Source: Lentzea atacamensis
GTDB taxonomy: Bacteria > Actinomycetota > Actinomycetes > Mycobacteriales > Pseudonocardiaceae
Reading direction: 5' to 3'
Assembly (NCBI RefSeq): GCF_003269295.1
Contig: NZ_QLTT01000008.1
Coordinates: 62,001-126,000, forward strand
Length of the DNA: 64,000 bases
The position numbers and the translations under genes were made by a program. Under the pieces are notes generated by a model. It was not told the DNA's origin, searched no databases, and saw nothing but the letters and a program-made list of their open reading frames with translations. Within the stretch, counting starts at the first letter, position 1; each line of letters starts with the position of its first letter. Shown here piece after piece: positions 34,262-43,636 of the stretch.

Positions 34262-34510
34262 CGGCTCTCGACCGCGGAGCCTTCGCGCTCGTAGAACGCC
34301 CTCGCGCACGCTGGCGGCGAACTGTTCGATGTGGACCTTGTAGATGTCCATCTGCGCGATGAGGGCGTCGATCAGGCGCGGTGCGCTTCCGCGGCCGCGG
34401 AAGTCCGGGTGCAGGTGCAGCTCGTGGATGGCGTCCTGCCCTGTGCCTCCGCCACGACCGCCAGGCCCCTGGTCACGCCCTGGTGATCTGCGTGGCGGTC
34501 CGGAAGCGGA
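34262..34510 (-). pseudogene. GNAT acetyltransferase remnant
   Basis: On the reverse strand, fragments of a GNAT protein are readable in different frames: GLAVVAEAQG, then AIHELHLHPDFRGRGSAPRLIDALI (motif A, acetyl-CoA site), then after a frame change [16 protein letters not shown] (motif B). No start codon and no N-terminal half are present, and at least two frameshifts occur. It lies between rarA and the RidA gene. Confidence 0.6.
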
Positions 34511-34593
34511 GCTGCTTGCGGGTGCGTATCGCCACGATGTCGCCGGGCACCGTGTCCCGTATTTCGGTTGAGGTCATGTCGCATGATCACCAC

Positions 34594-34980
34594 ATGGAAC
34601 TCGTGCCGCACAACCCCGCCGACGGCGTCTACCCGGCGACCGACGACTACGTGCACGCCATGGAAGTCCGTGGTGCCGAACGGTTGCTGTTCGTCGCGGG
34701 CACCATGGGGCTCGACCCGTCCGGGAAGCCCGGTGCCGGCCTCGCCGAGCAGCTCGACCTGATCTGGTCCAACATCCGCACGATCCTCGCCTCGGCGGGC
34801 ATGACGGTCGACAACATCGTCCGCCTCACCAGCTACCTGCGTGACGCGTCGTACGCGGAGGCCAACGCCGCCGCACGCGTGCGGGCGCTCGGCGGCAGGC
34901 CCGTGCCGACCACCGCGATCGTCGCCACCACCCTCGTCAGCGACTGGCTGGTCGAGATCGAGGTGGTTGCCGCCGGCTGA
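34594..34980 (+). CDS. RidA-family protein
   Basis: 128-residue RidA/YjgF fold protein. RidA members hydrolyse reactive enamine/imine intermediates released by PLP enzymes. Visible features: LLFVAGTMGLDPSGKPGAGLAEQLDLIWSNIRTIL, where the GTMG turn and the QLDLIWSNI helix match the family, then the C-terminal VPTTAIVATTLVSDWLVEIEVVA; the substrate-binding Arg of archetypal RidA (near GGRPVP, R preserved) and the catalytic-site Glu in LVEIEVVA are seen. ATG at 34594 is chosen; ATG at 34576 (adding SHDHH) has GAGG too close. A second, broken RidA gene is at 59925. Confidence 0.8.
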   Translation: MELVPHNPADGVYPATDDYVHAMEVRGAERLLFVAGTMGLDPSGKPGAGLAEQLDLIWSNIRTILASAGMTVDNIVRLTSYLRDASYAEANAAARVRALGGRPVPTTAIVATTLVSDWLVEIEVVAAG

Positions 34981-35151
34981 CCTGCGCCGAGTACGCTGAC
35001 GATCGCGTTGAGTGACCGCACGACCACCGGGGGCAACGATGATTCTGGTTTCCCGTCCGCCGCAGCCACCTCGCCGTCCCGAGGACGACGAGGACGTGAG
35101 CGACGCCGTAATTCCCTTTGCTCCAGCCAGAATTCGCGTAGGTTCGGCGAA

Positions 35152-35787
35152 GTGACGATCAGAGAGGACTTCCTCGCCACCGCACGCATCGCGCTGGAGC
35201 TCATGCGCCACCAGCGGGTGAGCGAGAACTGGGACAAGCCGAGCGCCCTGCCCGAGTTCGGTGTCAGCGGCCTCGTCGGCCACATCGGCTACCAGGTCCT
35301 GCCGCTCCCGTCGATGATCTCCTCACCGGTCGGCGACGAGCCGGTGGTCTCGTTGATGGAGCACTACGCGCGAGCGAACTGGACCGAGCTGGAAGTCGAC
35401 TCGGACTTCCACACCCGCATCCGCGCGGGTGGCGAGAAGATCGCGGCGGAGGGCCGGGACGCGGTCTGCGACCGGTTCGAGCAGACGCTCGGCGAGCTCG
35501 AGAAGACGTTGCCGGGCCAGGACAACCGCCCGGTCCGCATGCCGCACTGGGGCCCGTGGGCGGTGCCGCTCGACGAGTACCTCGTGAGCCGGCTGATGGA
35601 GTTCGTCGTGCACTCCGACGACCTCGCGGTGAGCGTCGGCCTCGACACCCCGGAGTTCCCGCGCCACGTCAACGAGACCGTGATCGACCTGCTGACCCGC
35701 ATGTCGCTCAACCGCCACAGGGCCGTGGACCTCGTGCGCGCGTTCAGCCGCAAAGAGCGCGCACCGCAGGACATCACCGCGTTCTAG
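35152..35787 (+). CDS. Maleylpyruvate isomerase (mycothiol-dependent) family protein
   Basis: 211-residue MDMPI/DinB-like protein. The N-terminal four-helix bundle (IREDFLATARIALELM; LVGHIGYQVL) carries candidate metal-binding His, and the C-terminal part has WAVPLDEYLVSRLMEFVVHSDDLAVSVG, a motif typical of the family in mycothiol-producing actinomycetes. Metal-dependent mycothiol transferase activity is likely; the substrate is unknown. GTG at 35152 starts the conserved part; the longer reading upstream is Arg/Ser-rich and not typical. A GCGAGGTG / CACCTCGC hairpin at 35808-35840 lies just downstream and may end transcription. Confidence 0.8.
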   Translation: MTIREDFLATARIALELMRHQRVSENWDKPSALPEFGVSGLVGHIGYQVLPLPSMISSPVGDEPVVSLMEHYARANWTELEVDSDFHTRIRAGGEKIAAEGRDAVCDRFEQTLGELEKTLPGQDNRPVRMPHWGPWAVPLDEYLVSRLMEFVVHSDDLAVSVGLDTPEFPRHVNETVIDLLTRMSLNRHRAVDLVRAFSRKERAPQDITAF

Positions 35788-35887
35788 TGGCGCGTCCCGG
35801 ACCGTTGGCGAGGTGATTCACGCTCAGCAGGGCACCTCGCGGCGGTCTGACCGCGAATTCCCCCGGCAACGTTCCGGGCCACACCAA

Positions 35888-36466
35888 CTAGCGAAGACAC
35901 ACCATCAGCAGGGCCAGCTTGTTCGGCAGCATGATCTCGTCAGCGGCCATGAACCCGCCGGCCTCGAACGACCTGATGGCCCGCTTGTTGCGCACGTCCG
36001 GTTCAAGCACGATCCGCGTGCAGTGCGGGTCGGCCTCGAACAGCGCGTCGGTGAGCCGGGGGAGCAGCGACCGCACCAGCCCGCGGTCGGTCATCGCCAG
36101 CTCGCCGACGGCCAGGTGCAGCCCGAGGTCGTGCGGCCGGGCCCGGTAGCACTCGGCGACGGCGTCCCGTGCCGCGCGGCAGACCTCCGCGTAGATCACC
36201 GGGCGCCCGTGCCAGCTGATCAGCAACGGGCGGACGTCGTCGCCCTCCAGGTGCGTCCGCAGCCGTTCCTCCCACCGGGGCAACGACCAGGCGCGCCGCG
36301 AGAACGCCGCCACGTGCGGTGCCTGGTTCCAGCGGTGGACGAGGTGCAGGTCGTAGCCGTCCGAGCGGGCGACGCGCGCCTCCCACGGGTCCGTGAGCAC
36401 CGGGATCGGCGGGGCGCCCGCGGTGGCGTGCTTGCGGTAGGAGTCCAGGTGCGACACCGGCTTCAC
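35888..36466 (-). CDS. Siderophore-type N-acyltransferase (IucB/MbtK-like GNAT)
   Basis: 192-residue GNAT of the AlcB/IucB/MbtK class, which acylates N-hydroxylated lysine or ornithine-type amines in hydroxamate siderophore synthesis. Matching segments: WNQAPHVAAFSRRAW, RPVIYAEVCRAARDAV, and the C-terminal EPDVRNKRAIRSFEAGGFMAADEIMLPNKLALLM, including the family DVRN motif. The GTG at 36466 has a near-perfect AGGAGG. A TTGACA / TGAAGT promoter and an overlapping iron-box-like repeat lie 22-63 bases upstream, so iron repression by an IdeR/DmdR-type DtxR protein is likely. No other siderophore genes are in the window, so the rest of the pathway must be elsewhere. Confidence 0.85.
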   Translation of the reverse strand: MKPVSHLDSYRKHATAGAPPIPVLTDPWEARVARSDGYDLHLVHRWNQAPHVAAFSRRAWSLPRWEERLRTHLEGDDVRPLLISWHGRPVIYAEVCRAARDAVAECYRARPHDLGLHLAVGELAMTDRGLVRSLLPRLTDALFEADPHCTRIVLEPDVRNKRAIRSFEAGGFMAADEIMLPNKLALLMVCLR

Positions 36467-36487
36467 GTGGCCTCCTGCACGGTCAAC

Positions 36488-36503
36488 TAAGGGTTGCCTT
36501 ACT
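36488..36503 (-). promoter_or_regulatory. Candidate iron box (DtxR/IdeR operator)
   Basis: TAAGG-CAAC-CCTTA inverted repeat on the reverse strand. The 14-base core matches the actinobacterial iron-box core (TTAGGCTAACCTAA) at 10 positions. It overlaps the -10 element at 36501-36506 and ends 22 bases before the siderophore acyltransferase start. Confidence 0.6.
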
Positions 36504-36529
36504 TCACTGTGCGGGCGTGCCGGTGTCAA
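36501..36529 (-). promoter_or_regulatory. Promoter of siderophore acyltransferase gene
   Basis: TTGACA (36529-36524, reverse strand) and TGAAGT (36506-36501) with a 17-base spacer. The -10 overlaps the iron-box-like repeat. Confidence 0.5.
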
Positions 36530-36618
36530 GCCCTGTGTGACGGGTATTTCACAGGCGGTGACCGGCCGAGTCAATGAAGCGGCCCGAATTCGTTTGGCCC
36601 GCGGCGTAGGTTCGTGTC

Positions 36619-37116
36619 ATGGCCGAGACTCAGCGCGAACCGGTGCCGCGCGTCGACACGGGTGAGCTCGACGTCGCGCACGCCTTTCTGAAGTTCCAGC
36701 GCCACTGCGTGCTCAAGAAGGCGGAAGGGCTGACCGAGGACCAGCTGCGCAGGCCGATGGTGGACAGCGGCACGTCGATCCTGGGGCTGATCCAGCACCT
36801 CATGGAGGCTGAGCGCTTCTGGTTCGACCACCACCTCGGTGGCGCCCACTGGTCCGAAGAGGACGAGCTGGACATGGCGGTGCCCGCGGGGATGAGCTCG
36901 GGCGAGGTGATCGCGGACTATCTCGCGGCCGCCGCGGACAGCGACCGGGCCATCGAGGCCGCCGGTGATCCCGAGGCGCCGATGGCGATCCCGCTTCCGG
37001 ACGGCGTGCGGCACTCGCTGCGCTGGATCCTCGCCCACATGACCACCGAGACCGCCCGGCACGCGGGCCACGCGGACATCATCCGGGAGCAGCTCGACGG
37101 CGCGACCGGCCGCTGA
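36619..37116 (+). CDS. DinB/DUF664 family protein
   Basis: 165-residue four-helix-bundle protein. The conserved metal-site histidines are in LIQHLMEAERFWFDHHLGG and in ILAHMTTETARHAGHADIIRE. DUF664 members are probable metal- and thiol-dependent enzymes. ATG at 36619. The upstream gap is short and shared with the divergent iron-controlled acyltransferase gene, but no iron box faces this gene. Confidence 0.82.
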   Translation: MAETQREPVPRVDTGELDVAHAFLKFQRHCVLKKAEGLTEDQLRRPMVDSGTSILGLIQHLMEAERFWFDHHLGGAHWSEEDELDMAVPAGMSSGEVIADYLAAAADSDRAIEAAGDPEAPMAIPLPDGVRHSLRWILAHMTTETARHAGHADIIREQLDGATGR

Positions 37117-37221
37117 AGATCAACTACTGATGATCAACTGCCGTGCCGCTCATTTGGGTGTCGGACCCACCCGGTAATCTCACCGGCAATCAAGCCACAA
37201 CGCCGGTCACCAGGAGGATCC

Positions 37222-37626
37222 GTGTCGCCAGGGGAGATCGCCGCGTGGGTCGGCGCCGGAGCGTTCGTGCTGGTCGCGCTCGTGGTGCTGATCGTGGGGA
37301 TCAAGGCAGCGCGGTTCTTCGACAAGGCCGCGATCGCGATGGAGAAGGCGGCTGACGGCAGCGATCCGTTGTTCGCCGGCGCCAACACGACGCTGACGCA
37401 CGTGAACACGCAGCTGGAGCGCGTCGACGGCATCACGGCCAACGCGCGCGCCGTCACCGGCAACGTCTCCGCGCTCACCAGCCTCTTCACCGCCACGCTC
37501 GGCGGGCCGCTGGTCAAGGCCGCCGCGCTGTCCTACGGCGTGAGCAAGGCCGTGAAGGCCCGCCGCAAGGCCGCCGAGCAGCCGAACAAGCACAGCAAGC
37601 GCCGTACGAGGCGAGGTGCGAAATGA
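37222..37626 (+). CDS. DUF948 small membrane protein
   Basis: 134-residue protein with an N-terminal transmembrane helix (about 7-26), a helical coiled region (AMEKAADGSD; LTHVNTQLERVDGITANARAV) and a basic C-terminal tail ([12 protein letters not shown]). DUF948 proteins are conserved upstream of alaS in actinomycetes; function unknown, probably a membrane-tethered scaffold. GTG at 37222 with AGGAGG upstream. Its stop overlaps the start of the next gene by 4 bases. Confidence 0.82.
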   Translation: MSPGEIAAWVGAGAFVLVALVVLIVGIKAARFFDKAAIAMEKAADGSDPLFAGANTTLTHVNTQLERVDGITANARAVTGNVSALTSLFTATLGGPLVKAAALSYGVSKAVKARRKAAEQPNKHSKRRTRRGAK

Positions 37627-37892
37627 GCCGTCTCTTCTGGTTCGGGCTGGGCGCCGCCGCCGGTCTCTTCGTCGCTAAGAAGGCCGCCGAGGTCACAAAG
37701 CAGGCGACTCCCGCCGGTATCGGCGCTAACGTGGGTGAAGGCCTGCGTGAGCTCGCCGGCGCCATCGGTTCCTTCGGGGCCGAGGTGCGCGCGGGCATGG
37801 CCGAACGGGAACAGGAGTTGCAGGAGACCGTGGAACGTCAGACGGGCTTCACGCCGGGGCGTCGAGCGCCCAGGGCGAACGGAAAGCACTAG
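37623..37892 (+). CDS. DUF6167 family small membrane protein
   Basis: 89-residue protein: N-terminal hydrophobic helix ([17 protein letters not shown]), then an amphipathic helix containing [28 protein letters not shown]. Encoded with the DUF948 gene directly upstream of alaS, a pairing conserved in actinomycetes. Unknown function. Confidence 0.75.
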   Translation: MSRLFWFGLGAAAGLFVAKKAAEVTKQATPAGIGANVGEGLRELAGAIGSFGAEVRAGMAEREQELQETVERQTGFTPGRRAPRANGKH

Positions 37893-37911
37893 CACCGTTC
37901 GCCTCGGCTGC

Positions 37912-37928
37912 ATGCCCTTTTGGGGCAT
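37912..37928. repeat. Hairpin ATGCCC / GGGCAT between small membrane gene and alaS
   Basis: 6-bp stem with a TTTTG loop, 36 bases upstream of alaS. It could weaken read-through into alaS or be a leader element. No T-box features were seen. Confidence 0.35.
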
Positions 37929-37963
37929 CCCCTGACAACCCCAGCAACAAACGAGGACTTCCC

Positions 37964-40633
37964 GTGCAGACCCACGAGATCATCAAGCGTTTCCGCGAGC
38001 ACTTCGAGCGCAACGGGCACAAGTACATCCCGTCCTCCTCGCTGCTGCTCGACGACCCGAACCTGCTGTTCGTCAACGCCGGCATGGTGCCGTTCAAGCC
38101 GTACTTCCTCGGCGAGGCCCCGCCGCCCGCCGTGCGGATGACGAGCATCCAGAAGTGCGTGCGCACGCCGGACATCGACGAGGTCGGCAAGACCACGCGC
38201 CACCTCACGTTCTTCCAGATGGCCGGCAACTTCTCGATCGGCGACTACTTCAAGGAAGACGCCATCAGGCTCGCCTGGGAGCTGGTCACCGGCTCGCAGG
38301 ACGCCGGCGGCTACGGCTTCGACCCCGAGCGCATCTGGGTCACCGTCTACCAGGACGACGACGAGGCCATCGAGCTGTGGCAGAAGGTCGCCGGGCTGCC
38401 GACCGAGCGCATCCAGCGCCGTGACGGCAAGGACAACTACTGGGACATGGGCGTGCCCGGTCCCGGTGGCCCCTGCTCGGAGATCTACTTCGACCGCGGC
38501 CCCGAGTACGGCAAGGAGGGCGGCCCCGTCGTCGACGAGGACCGCTACCTGGAGATCTGGAACCTGGTCTTCATGCAGGACGTCCGCGGCGAGCTGAGCC
38601 CCAAGGAGGGCCACAAGCCGATCGGGTCCCTGCCCGCCAAGAACATCGACACCGGCATGGGCGTCGAGCGCGTCGCCTACCTGCTGCAGGGCGTCGACAA
38701 CGTCTACGAGACCGACCTGGTCCGTGCGGTCATCAACAAGGCCGAAGAGCTGTCCGGCCGCAAGTACGGTGCCGACGAGAAGGACGACGTCCGTTTTCGC
38801 GTGATCGCCGACCACGCTCGTTCCGGCGTCATGCTGGTCGGCGACGGTGTCACCCCCGGCAACGAGGCCCGCGGCTACGTGCTGCGCCGCCTGCTGCGCC
38901 GCATCGTCCGCTCCGCCCGCCTGCTGGGCGTGACCGAGCCGGTGCTGGTGCAGTTCGCCGAGGTCGTCCGCGACGCCATGGGCCCGGCCTACCCCGAGCT
39001 GGTCAGCGGGTTCGCCCGCATCCAGCAGGTGCTCAAGGCCGAGGAGGACACGTTCCTGCGCACGCTCGACGCCGGTTCGCGGATCTTCGAGAACGCCGCC
39101 GCCGAGGTGAAGGCCGACGGCCGCGCCACGCTTCCCGGTGACCGCGCCTTCCAGCTGCACGACACCTACGGCTTCCCGATCGACCTCACGCTGGAGATGG
39201 CCTCCGAGGCCGGTCTGTCGGTGGACGAGGACGGCTTCCGCAAGCTGATGGCCGAGCAGCGCGCCCGCGCCAAGGCCGACGCCGCCGGCAAGAAGACCGG
39301 CCACGGCGACCAGACCGTGTACCGCGAGCTGCTCGAGCAGGGCCCGACCGAGTTCACCGGCTACACCGAGCTCGCCTCCGAGGCCACGCTGCGCGGCATC
39401 GTGCTGAACGGTCAGCGGATCAAGTCGGCCAAGGAGGGCGACATCGTCGAGGTCGTCCTCGACCGCACGCCGCTCTACGCCGAGTCCGGTGGCCAGGAGT
39501 CCGACGCCGGCACGATCGTGACGGGCAGCGCCGAGCTCGAGGTGCTCGACGTGCAGAAGGTCGCCCGCAAGCTGTGGGTGCACCAGGTGCGCGTCGTGAA
39601 CGGCGAGATCAGCGAGGGCGAGCACGTCGAGGCCCGCGTCGACCCTGAGTGGCGCATCGGTGCCCGCCAGGGCCACTCGGGCACGCACGTCGTGCACGCC
39701 GCCCTGCGCCAGGTGCTCGGCCCGTCGGCCCTGCAGAGCGGTTCGTACAACAAGCCCGGTTACCTGCGGCTCGACTTCGCCTGGACCGGTGGTCTGTCGA
39801 ACGAGGCCCGCAGCGAGATCGAAGAGGTCTCGAACCTCGCCGTGCGCAAGGACCTGCCCGTCAGCATCGTCTACACCGACATGGCCGGTGCCCAGGAGAT
39901 GGGTGCCGTCGCCCTGTTCGGCGAGACCTACGACGAGACCGTGCGCGTCATCGAGATCGGTGGCCCGTGGTCGCGCGAGCTGTGCGGTGGCACGCACGTC
40001 GAGCACTCGTCGCAGATCGGCCCGATCACCCTGCTGGGTGAGTCCTCGGTCGGTTCCGGCGTGCGTCGTCTCGAGGCCTACGTCGGCATCGAGGCCATGC
40101 GGTTCCTGGCCAAGGAACGCGCCATCGTGCAGAACCTCTCCGACATGCTGAAGGTCGGCTCCGACGGCCTGCCCGAGCGGATCGAGTCGCTGGTCGAGCG
40201 CCTGAAGACCGCCGAGAAGGAGCTGGAGAAGGTTCGCGCCGCCCAGCTGCTCGGCAACGCCGGGTCGCTCGCCGACAAGGCCCTCGACGTGCGCGGACTG
40301 TCGCTGGTGGCCCTCGGCCTGGAGGGCGTGTCGGGCAACGACCTGCGCACGCTCGGTGGCGAGGTCCGCAACCGCCTGGGCAACAAGCCCGGTGTGGTGG
40401 CCCTGTTCTCGGTCGACGGCGACAAGGTGAGCTTCGTGGTCGCCACCACGGCCGCCGCCCGTGACCTGGGCCTGGCCGCCGGCAAGCTGGTCCCGGTGTT
40501 CGGCCCGGCCATCGCCGCCCGCGGCGGCGGCAAGCCGGACCTGGCCCAGGGCGGCGGCACGAACCCCGCCGGCGTGCAGGACGCCATCACGGCTCTCACG
40601 AACGAACTGGACAAGGTGCTTGAACAGCGCTGA
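37964..40633 (+). CDS. alaS: Alanyl-tRNA synthetase
   Basis: 889-residue class II synthetase charging tRNA-Ala. N-terminal aminoacylation domain ([16 protein letters not shown]; motif 2 [14 protein letters not shown]; motif 3 [15 protein letters not shown]), a tRNA-recognition domain, then the editing domain with [12 protein letters not shown] and [13 protein letters not shown] (the zinc-binding His/Cys set), and a C-Ala region ending in [13 protein letters not shown]. Length and order match the family. GTG start with GAGGA upstream. Followed by an overlapping ruvX gene, as in other actinomycetes. Confidence 0.97.
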   Translation: MQTHEIIKRFREHFERNGHKYIPSSSLLLDDPNLLFVNAGMVPFKPYFLGEAPPPAVRMTSIQKCVRTPDIDEVGKTTRHLTFFQMAGNFSIGDYFKEDAIRLAWELVTGSQDAGGYGFDPERIWVTVYQDDDEAIELWQKVAGLPTERIQRRDGKDNYWDMGVPGPGGPCSEIYFDRGPEYGKEGGPVVDEDRYLEIWNLVFMQDVRGELSPKEGHKPIGSLPAKNIDTGMGVERVAYLLQGVDNVYETDLVRAVINKAEELSGRKYGADEKDDVRFRVIADHARSGVMLVGDGVTPGNEARGYVLRRLLRRIVRSARLLGVTEPVLVQFAEVVRDAMGPAYPELVSGFARIQQVLKAEEDTFLRTLDAGSRIFENAAAEVKADGRATLPGDRAFQLHDTYGFPIDLTLEMASEAGLSVDEDGFRKLMAEQRARAKADAAGKKTGHGDQTVYRELLEQGPTEFTGYTELASEATLRGIVLNGQRIKSAKEGDIVEVVLDRTPLYAESGGQESDAGTIVTGSAELEVLDVQKVARKLWVHQVRVVNGEISEGEHVEARVDPEWRIGARQGHSGTHVVHAALRQVLGPSALQSGSYNKPGYLRLDFAWTGGLSNEARSEIEEVSNLAVRKDLPVSIVYTDMAGAQEMGAVALFGETYDETVRVIEIGGPWSRELCGGTHVEHSSQIGPITLLGESSVGSGVRRLEAYVGIEAMRFLAKERAIVQNLSDMLKVGSDGLPERIESLVERLKTAEKELEKVRAAQLLGNAGSLADKALDVRGLSLVALGLEGVSGNDLRTLGGEVRNRLGNKPGVVALFSVDGDKVSFVVATTAAARDLGLAAGKLVPVFGPAIAARGGGKPDLAQGGGTNPAGVQDAITALTNELDKVLEQR

Positions 40634-41108
40634 CGTTCCTGGTGTCGACGACCCGGGCCTCGGACGGAGGCTCGGCGTCGACGTCGGATCGGTCCGCGTG
40701 GGTGTATCACTCAGCGATCCGTCGGCGTTTCTGGCGACTCCGCTGGTTACCCTGCAGCGTGACGAGAAGCGCGGCTCGGACCTCACCGAGCTCGTACGTC
40801 TCGTGGCCGAGCATGACGTGGTCGAGGTCGTGGTCGGCCTGCCCAGGACACTCGCGGGGCGGCACGGCCCGGCAGCCCAGGCGGCGACCGCGTACGCTGC
40901 CGCCTTGGCCGGACGCGTCGCTCCTGTGCCGGTCCGGCTGAGCGACGAGCGGCTGACGACGGTCGTGGTGAGCCGCGTGCTGGCGCAGCGCGGTGTGAAG
41001 GGCAAGAAGCAGCGTGCCGTGGTCGACCAGGCTGCCGCTGTCGAGATCCTGCAGTCTTGGCTGGACGCACGGGCACGCACTGCGACCGCCCGAAAGGACG
41101 AGGTGTGA
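40620..41108 (+). CDS. ruvX: Putative pre-16S rRNA nuclease / Holliday junction resolvase-like YqgF
   Basis: 162-residue RNase H-fold protein. Metal-binding Asp in [32 protein letters not shown], and the C-terminal LSDERLTTV and [15 protein letters not shown] motifs. TTG at 40620 (within the last codons of alaS, AAGG just upstream) is the only in-frame start near the conserved part. Acts in 16S rRNA 5' processing by homology with YqgF. Confidence 0.87.
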   Translation: MNSADVPGVDDPGLGRRLGVDVGSVRVGVSLSDPSAFLATPLVTLQRDEKRGSDLTELVRLVAEHDVVEVVVGLPRTLAGRHGPAAQAATAYAAALAGRVAPVPVRLSDERLTTVVVSRVLAQRGVKGKKQRAVVDQAAAVEILQSWLDARARTATARKDEV

Positions 41109-42325
41109 GCGACGATCTCGGGTTGTTCACCGACCCCGACGTGGACGAACGGCGCCCGCTCAAGCGTGAGCGCGGACGGGACAACAGCGCCCGCACCAAG
41201 GCGAAGAAGCGCAAGAAGACGATCCTGTGGCTCGTCGTCGCGCTCATCCTCGCCGTCGGCATGGGCGGTGCCTACTACGGCTACAAGGAGCTGCGCGGCA
41301 TCGGCTCCTACGACGACTACACGGGCAGCGGCGAGGCCGACGTCATCGTCGAGGTCAAGGACGGCGAGGTCGTCAGCCAGATCGCGTCGAGCCTGTACGA
41401 CAACGGTGTGGTGGCCTCGGGCCGCGCCTTCACCGAGGCGGGCAAGAAGGACACCCGCGTGACGTCGATCCAGCCCGGCTTCTACCTGATGAAGACGAAG
41501 ATGTCGGGCCAGCAGGCCGTGGCCCGCATGGTCGACCCGAAGACCAGGGTGCCCGCCGTCCAGATCATCGGCGGGACCAAGCTCACCGACATCAAGGTGG
41601 GCGACAAGGTCGTCAAGGGCGTCTACTCTCTGCTCGCCGACGCGAGCTGCACGGAGAAGGACGGCCAGAAGAAGTGCCTGACCGTCGACGAGATCCGCGC
41701 CGCCGCGGAGCAGACCGACCCGGTCGCGCTCGGCGTGCCGGAGTGGGCACTGGCCGACGTCAAGAAGGCCGAACCCCGGTACCGCCTCGAAGGCCTGATC
41801 ATGCGCGGCGTCTACCAGGTCAAGCCGGGCGTGTCGGCGGTCGAGCTGATCCGCGGCGTCATCGTCTCCTCCGCCCAGAAGCTGCAGGGCGCGGGCATCC
41901 CCGGTGGCACCGTGAACACGGGCTTCCGCCCGTACGAGATCCTGATCATGGCGTCGCTGATCGAGAAGGAAGCCATCGAGAAGGACTTCGCCAAGGTCTC
42001 CCAGGTGATCTACAACCGCCTGAAGGAGCCGATGGCGCTGCAGTTCGACTCGACGGTGAACTACCTGCTGGACCAGCCGCACATCCGCACGTCGGACGCG
42101 AACCGCGCCAGCCAGAGCCCGTACAACACGTACAAGTCTCCCGGCCTGACGCCGACCCCGATCGGCTCGCCCTCACAGCAGGCGATCGCGGCCGCGATCA
42201 AGCCGGAGGGCGGCAGCATCATGTACTTCGTGAAGTGCCAGAAAGACGGCACGTCGTGCTTCTCCAACACCTACGACGAGCACAAGGTGATCGACGAGAA
42301 GTCCAGGAACGAGGGCGTCTACTAG
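41105..42325 (+). CDS. mltG: Endolytic transglycosylase MltG (YceG-like)
   Basis: 406-residue membrane-anchored enzyme that cuts nascent peptidoglycan glycan chains. A highly charged cytoplasmic tail (Arg/Lys-rich, about 1-40) precedes one membrane helix (about 42-62). The outer part has a LysM-like segment ([24 protein letters not shown]) and the catalytic domain with Glu in [16 protein letters not shown], followed by [18 protein letters not shown] pair of Cys ([11 protein letters not shown]) in the middle may form a disulfide. GTG start overlapping the ruvX stop by 4 bases. Its stop shares a base with the aroE GTG. Confidence 0.93.
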   Translation: MSDDLGLFTDPDVDERRPLKRERGRDNSARTKAKKRKKTILWLVVALILAVGMGGAYYGYKELRGIGSYDDYTGSGEADVIVEVKDGEVVSQIASSLYDNGVVASGRAFTEAGKKDTRVTSIQPGFYLMKTKMSGQQAVARMVDPKTRVPAVQIIGGTKLTDIKVGDKVVKGVYSLLADASCTEKDGQKKCLTVDEIRAAAEQTDPVALGVPEWALADVKKAEPRYRLEGLIMRGVYQVKPGVSAVELIRGVIVSSAQKLQGAGIPGGTVNTGFRPYEILIMASLIEKEAIEKDFAKVSQVIYNRLKEPMALQFDSTVNYLLDQPHIRTSDANRASQSPYNTYKSPGLTPTPIGSPSQQAIAAAIKPEGGSIMYFVKCQKDGTSCFSNTYDEHKVIDEKSRNEGVY

Positions 42326-43143
42326 TGCGCAAGGCGGCGGTGATCGGTTCGCCGATCGAGCACTCCCTGTCTCCCGTGCTGCACAACGCCGCGTACGCCG
42401 CGCTCGGGCTCGACTGGGAGTACACGCGGCTGGAGTGCGCGGAGGCCGACGTCGCCTCTCTGGTCGCTTCGTTGGGCCCGGAGTGGGCAGGGCTTTCGTG
42501 CACCATGCCGACGAAGCGCGCGGCGCTGGCCGTCGCTTCGTCGGTGACCGCGCGGGCCACGGCGGTCGGTGCGGCGAACACGCTGGTGCGCACGGACTCC
42601 GGATGGCACGCCGACTGCACCGATGTGGACGGTGTGGTGGGAGCGTTGCGGGAGAAGGGTTTCTCCGGCGGCTCACGTGGCGTGGTGATCGGAGCGGGTG
42701 GCACGGCCACGGCCGTGCTGGCCGGGTTCGCCGCCCTGGGGATCTCCTCGGTCTCCCTCGTGGTGCGGGACCCTTCGCGTGCCGCTGAGGCTGTTGCCAC
42801 GGCTGGGCGGGTCGGGGTTTCCGTCGAGGTGCTGGCTTTGTCCTCTGTGGACCTCGGTGAGCTGGCCGCCGCGTCGGACGTCCTCGTGTCCACGGTCCCT
42901 GCTGACGCGACCGTGCCGTTGGCGTCCGCGATCGCGCGGGCGCCCCACGTGCTGGACGTGATCTACCACCCGTGGCCCACGCCGGTCGCCGTGGCGGTGG
43001 AGGAGGCCGGGACGCGGCTGGCCACCGGGCTGGACATGTTGCTGCACCAGGCTTTCGGTCAGGTCGAGCAGTTCACCGGGTTGCCCGCGCCGCGGGAGGT
43101 CATGCGGTCGGCGCTGGACGCGGAGCTCGCCACGCGCTCGTAA
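42325..43143 (+). CDS. aroE: Shikimate dehydrogenase
   Basis: 272-residue NADP-dependent enzyme reducing 3-dehydroshikimate to shikimate. Substrate site IGSPIEHSLSPVLHNAAY, the catalytic Lys in CTMPTKRAA, cofactor loop VVIGAGGTATAVLAG, and AANTLVRTDSGWHADCTDVDG. GTG start sharing one base with the mltG stop. In streptomycetes the next genes would be a prepilin peptidase and aroC; here about 6.5 kb of other genes intervenes, so aroE is separated from the other aro genes at 50147-53386. Confidence 0.93.
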   Translation: MRKAAVIGSPIEHSLSPVLHNAAYAALGLDWEYTRLECAEADVASLVASLGPEWAGLSCTMPTKRAALAVASSVTARATAVGAANTLVRTDSGWHADCTDVDGVVGALREKGFSGGSRGVVIGAGGTATAVLAGFAALGISSVSLVVRDPSRAAEAVATAGRVGVSVEVLALSSVDLGELAAASDVLVSTVPADATVPLASAIARAPHVLDVIYHPWPTPVAVAVEEAGTRLATGLDMLLHQAFGQVEQFTGLPAPREVMRSALDAELATRS

Positions 43144-43159
43144 CCGCGTGCTCGCTCCG

Positions 43160-43636
43160 CTAAGGGCAGGAGAAGCCCGGCTGCGGTACACCCTCCACCT
43201 TCGCCCGGCTCGCGATCGCCGTGCAGTACAGCTGCAACTGCGCCATCTTCGACAACGGGCCCAGGTCCTCCGGCAGCACGATCAGGTTCGACACCGCGTA
43301 CACCCGCGAGGACGTCGAAGGGACCTCGGTGGACAGGCCGAGCTTCTTCTCCTCCTCGGTCGGCCCGGCCACCAGGAGATTGATCGCGGTCGCGGTGTCC
43401 ACGGTGCCGGAGTAGGTGCGGGTCCGGCGCACCAGGTCGTCGTGCTTCGGCGTCAACAGGTAGACGGTCAGCTCGTGCGAGGAGATCGTGGGGGCCTCCG
43501 CGCCGGTCAGCACCGGAGTGGGGCGCACACCGCAGCCGGCCAGGGTCACCAGGGCAAGCGCAAGGTGAAGACCGCGCCGCCCGAGGGCGCGTTGGCCGCT
43601 TCGATGGTGCCGCCGTGCAGGCGTGCGTTCTCCCAT
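43160..43636 (-). CDS. GerMN-domain lipoprotein (LpqB-like N-terminal domain)
   Basis: 158-residue lipoprotein. The hydrophobic segment LHLALALVTLAGC is followed by the GerMN-type domain TVYLLTPKHDDLVRRTRTY ... INLLVAGPTEEEKKLGLSTEVP. The lipobox is LAGC. Start: the ATG at 43636 lies inside the kinase gene and gives an Arg-rich n-region; a GTG at 43549 overlapping the kinase stop would leave only five residues before the Cys and no signal peptide. It is encoded directly after a kinase, as LpqB follows MtrB, so it may modulate kinase sensing at the cell surface (inference). Converges on aroE. Confidence 0.72.
   Translation of the reverse strand: MGERTPARRHHRSGQRALGRRGLHLALALVTLAGCGVRPTPVLTGAEAPTISSHELTVYLLTPKHDDLVRRTRTYSGTVDTATAINLLVAGPTEEEKKLGLSTEVPSTSSRVYAVSNLIVLPEDLGPLSKMAQLQLYCTAIASRAKVEGVPQPGFSCP

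Noticed and set aside
32801-34351. N-terminal extension of the uridine-kinase-like protein to 709 residues
   Set aside because: The extension is antisense to rarA; the kinase proper starts at the GTG at 32800.
37893-37963. Possible T-box leader upstream of alaS
   Set aside because: Too short and without a T-box motif; only a 6-bp hairpin is present.
37889-42082. A 1397-codon open frame on the minus strand
   Set aside because: It is the antisense of alaS, ruvX and mltG. Its composition (Leu/Asp/Val/His-rich) is that expected opposite high-GC coding DNA, while the plus-strand genes have clear family motifs.
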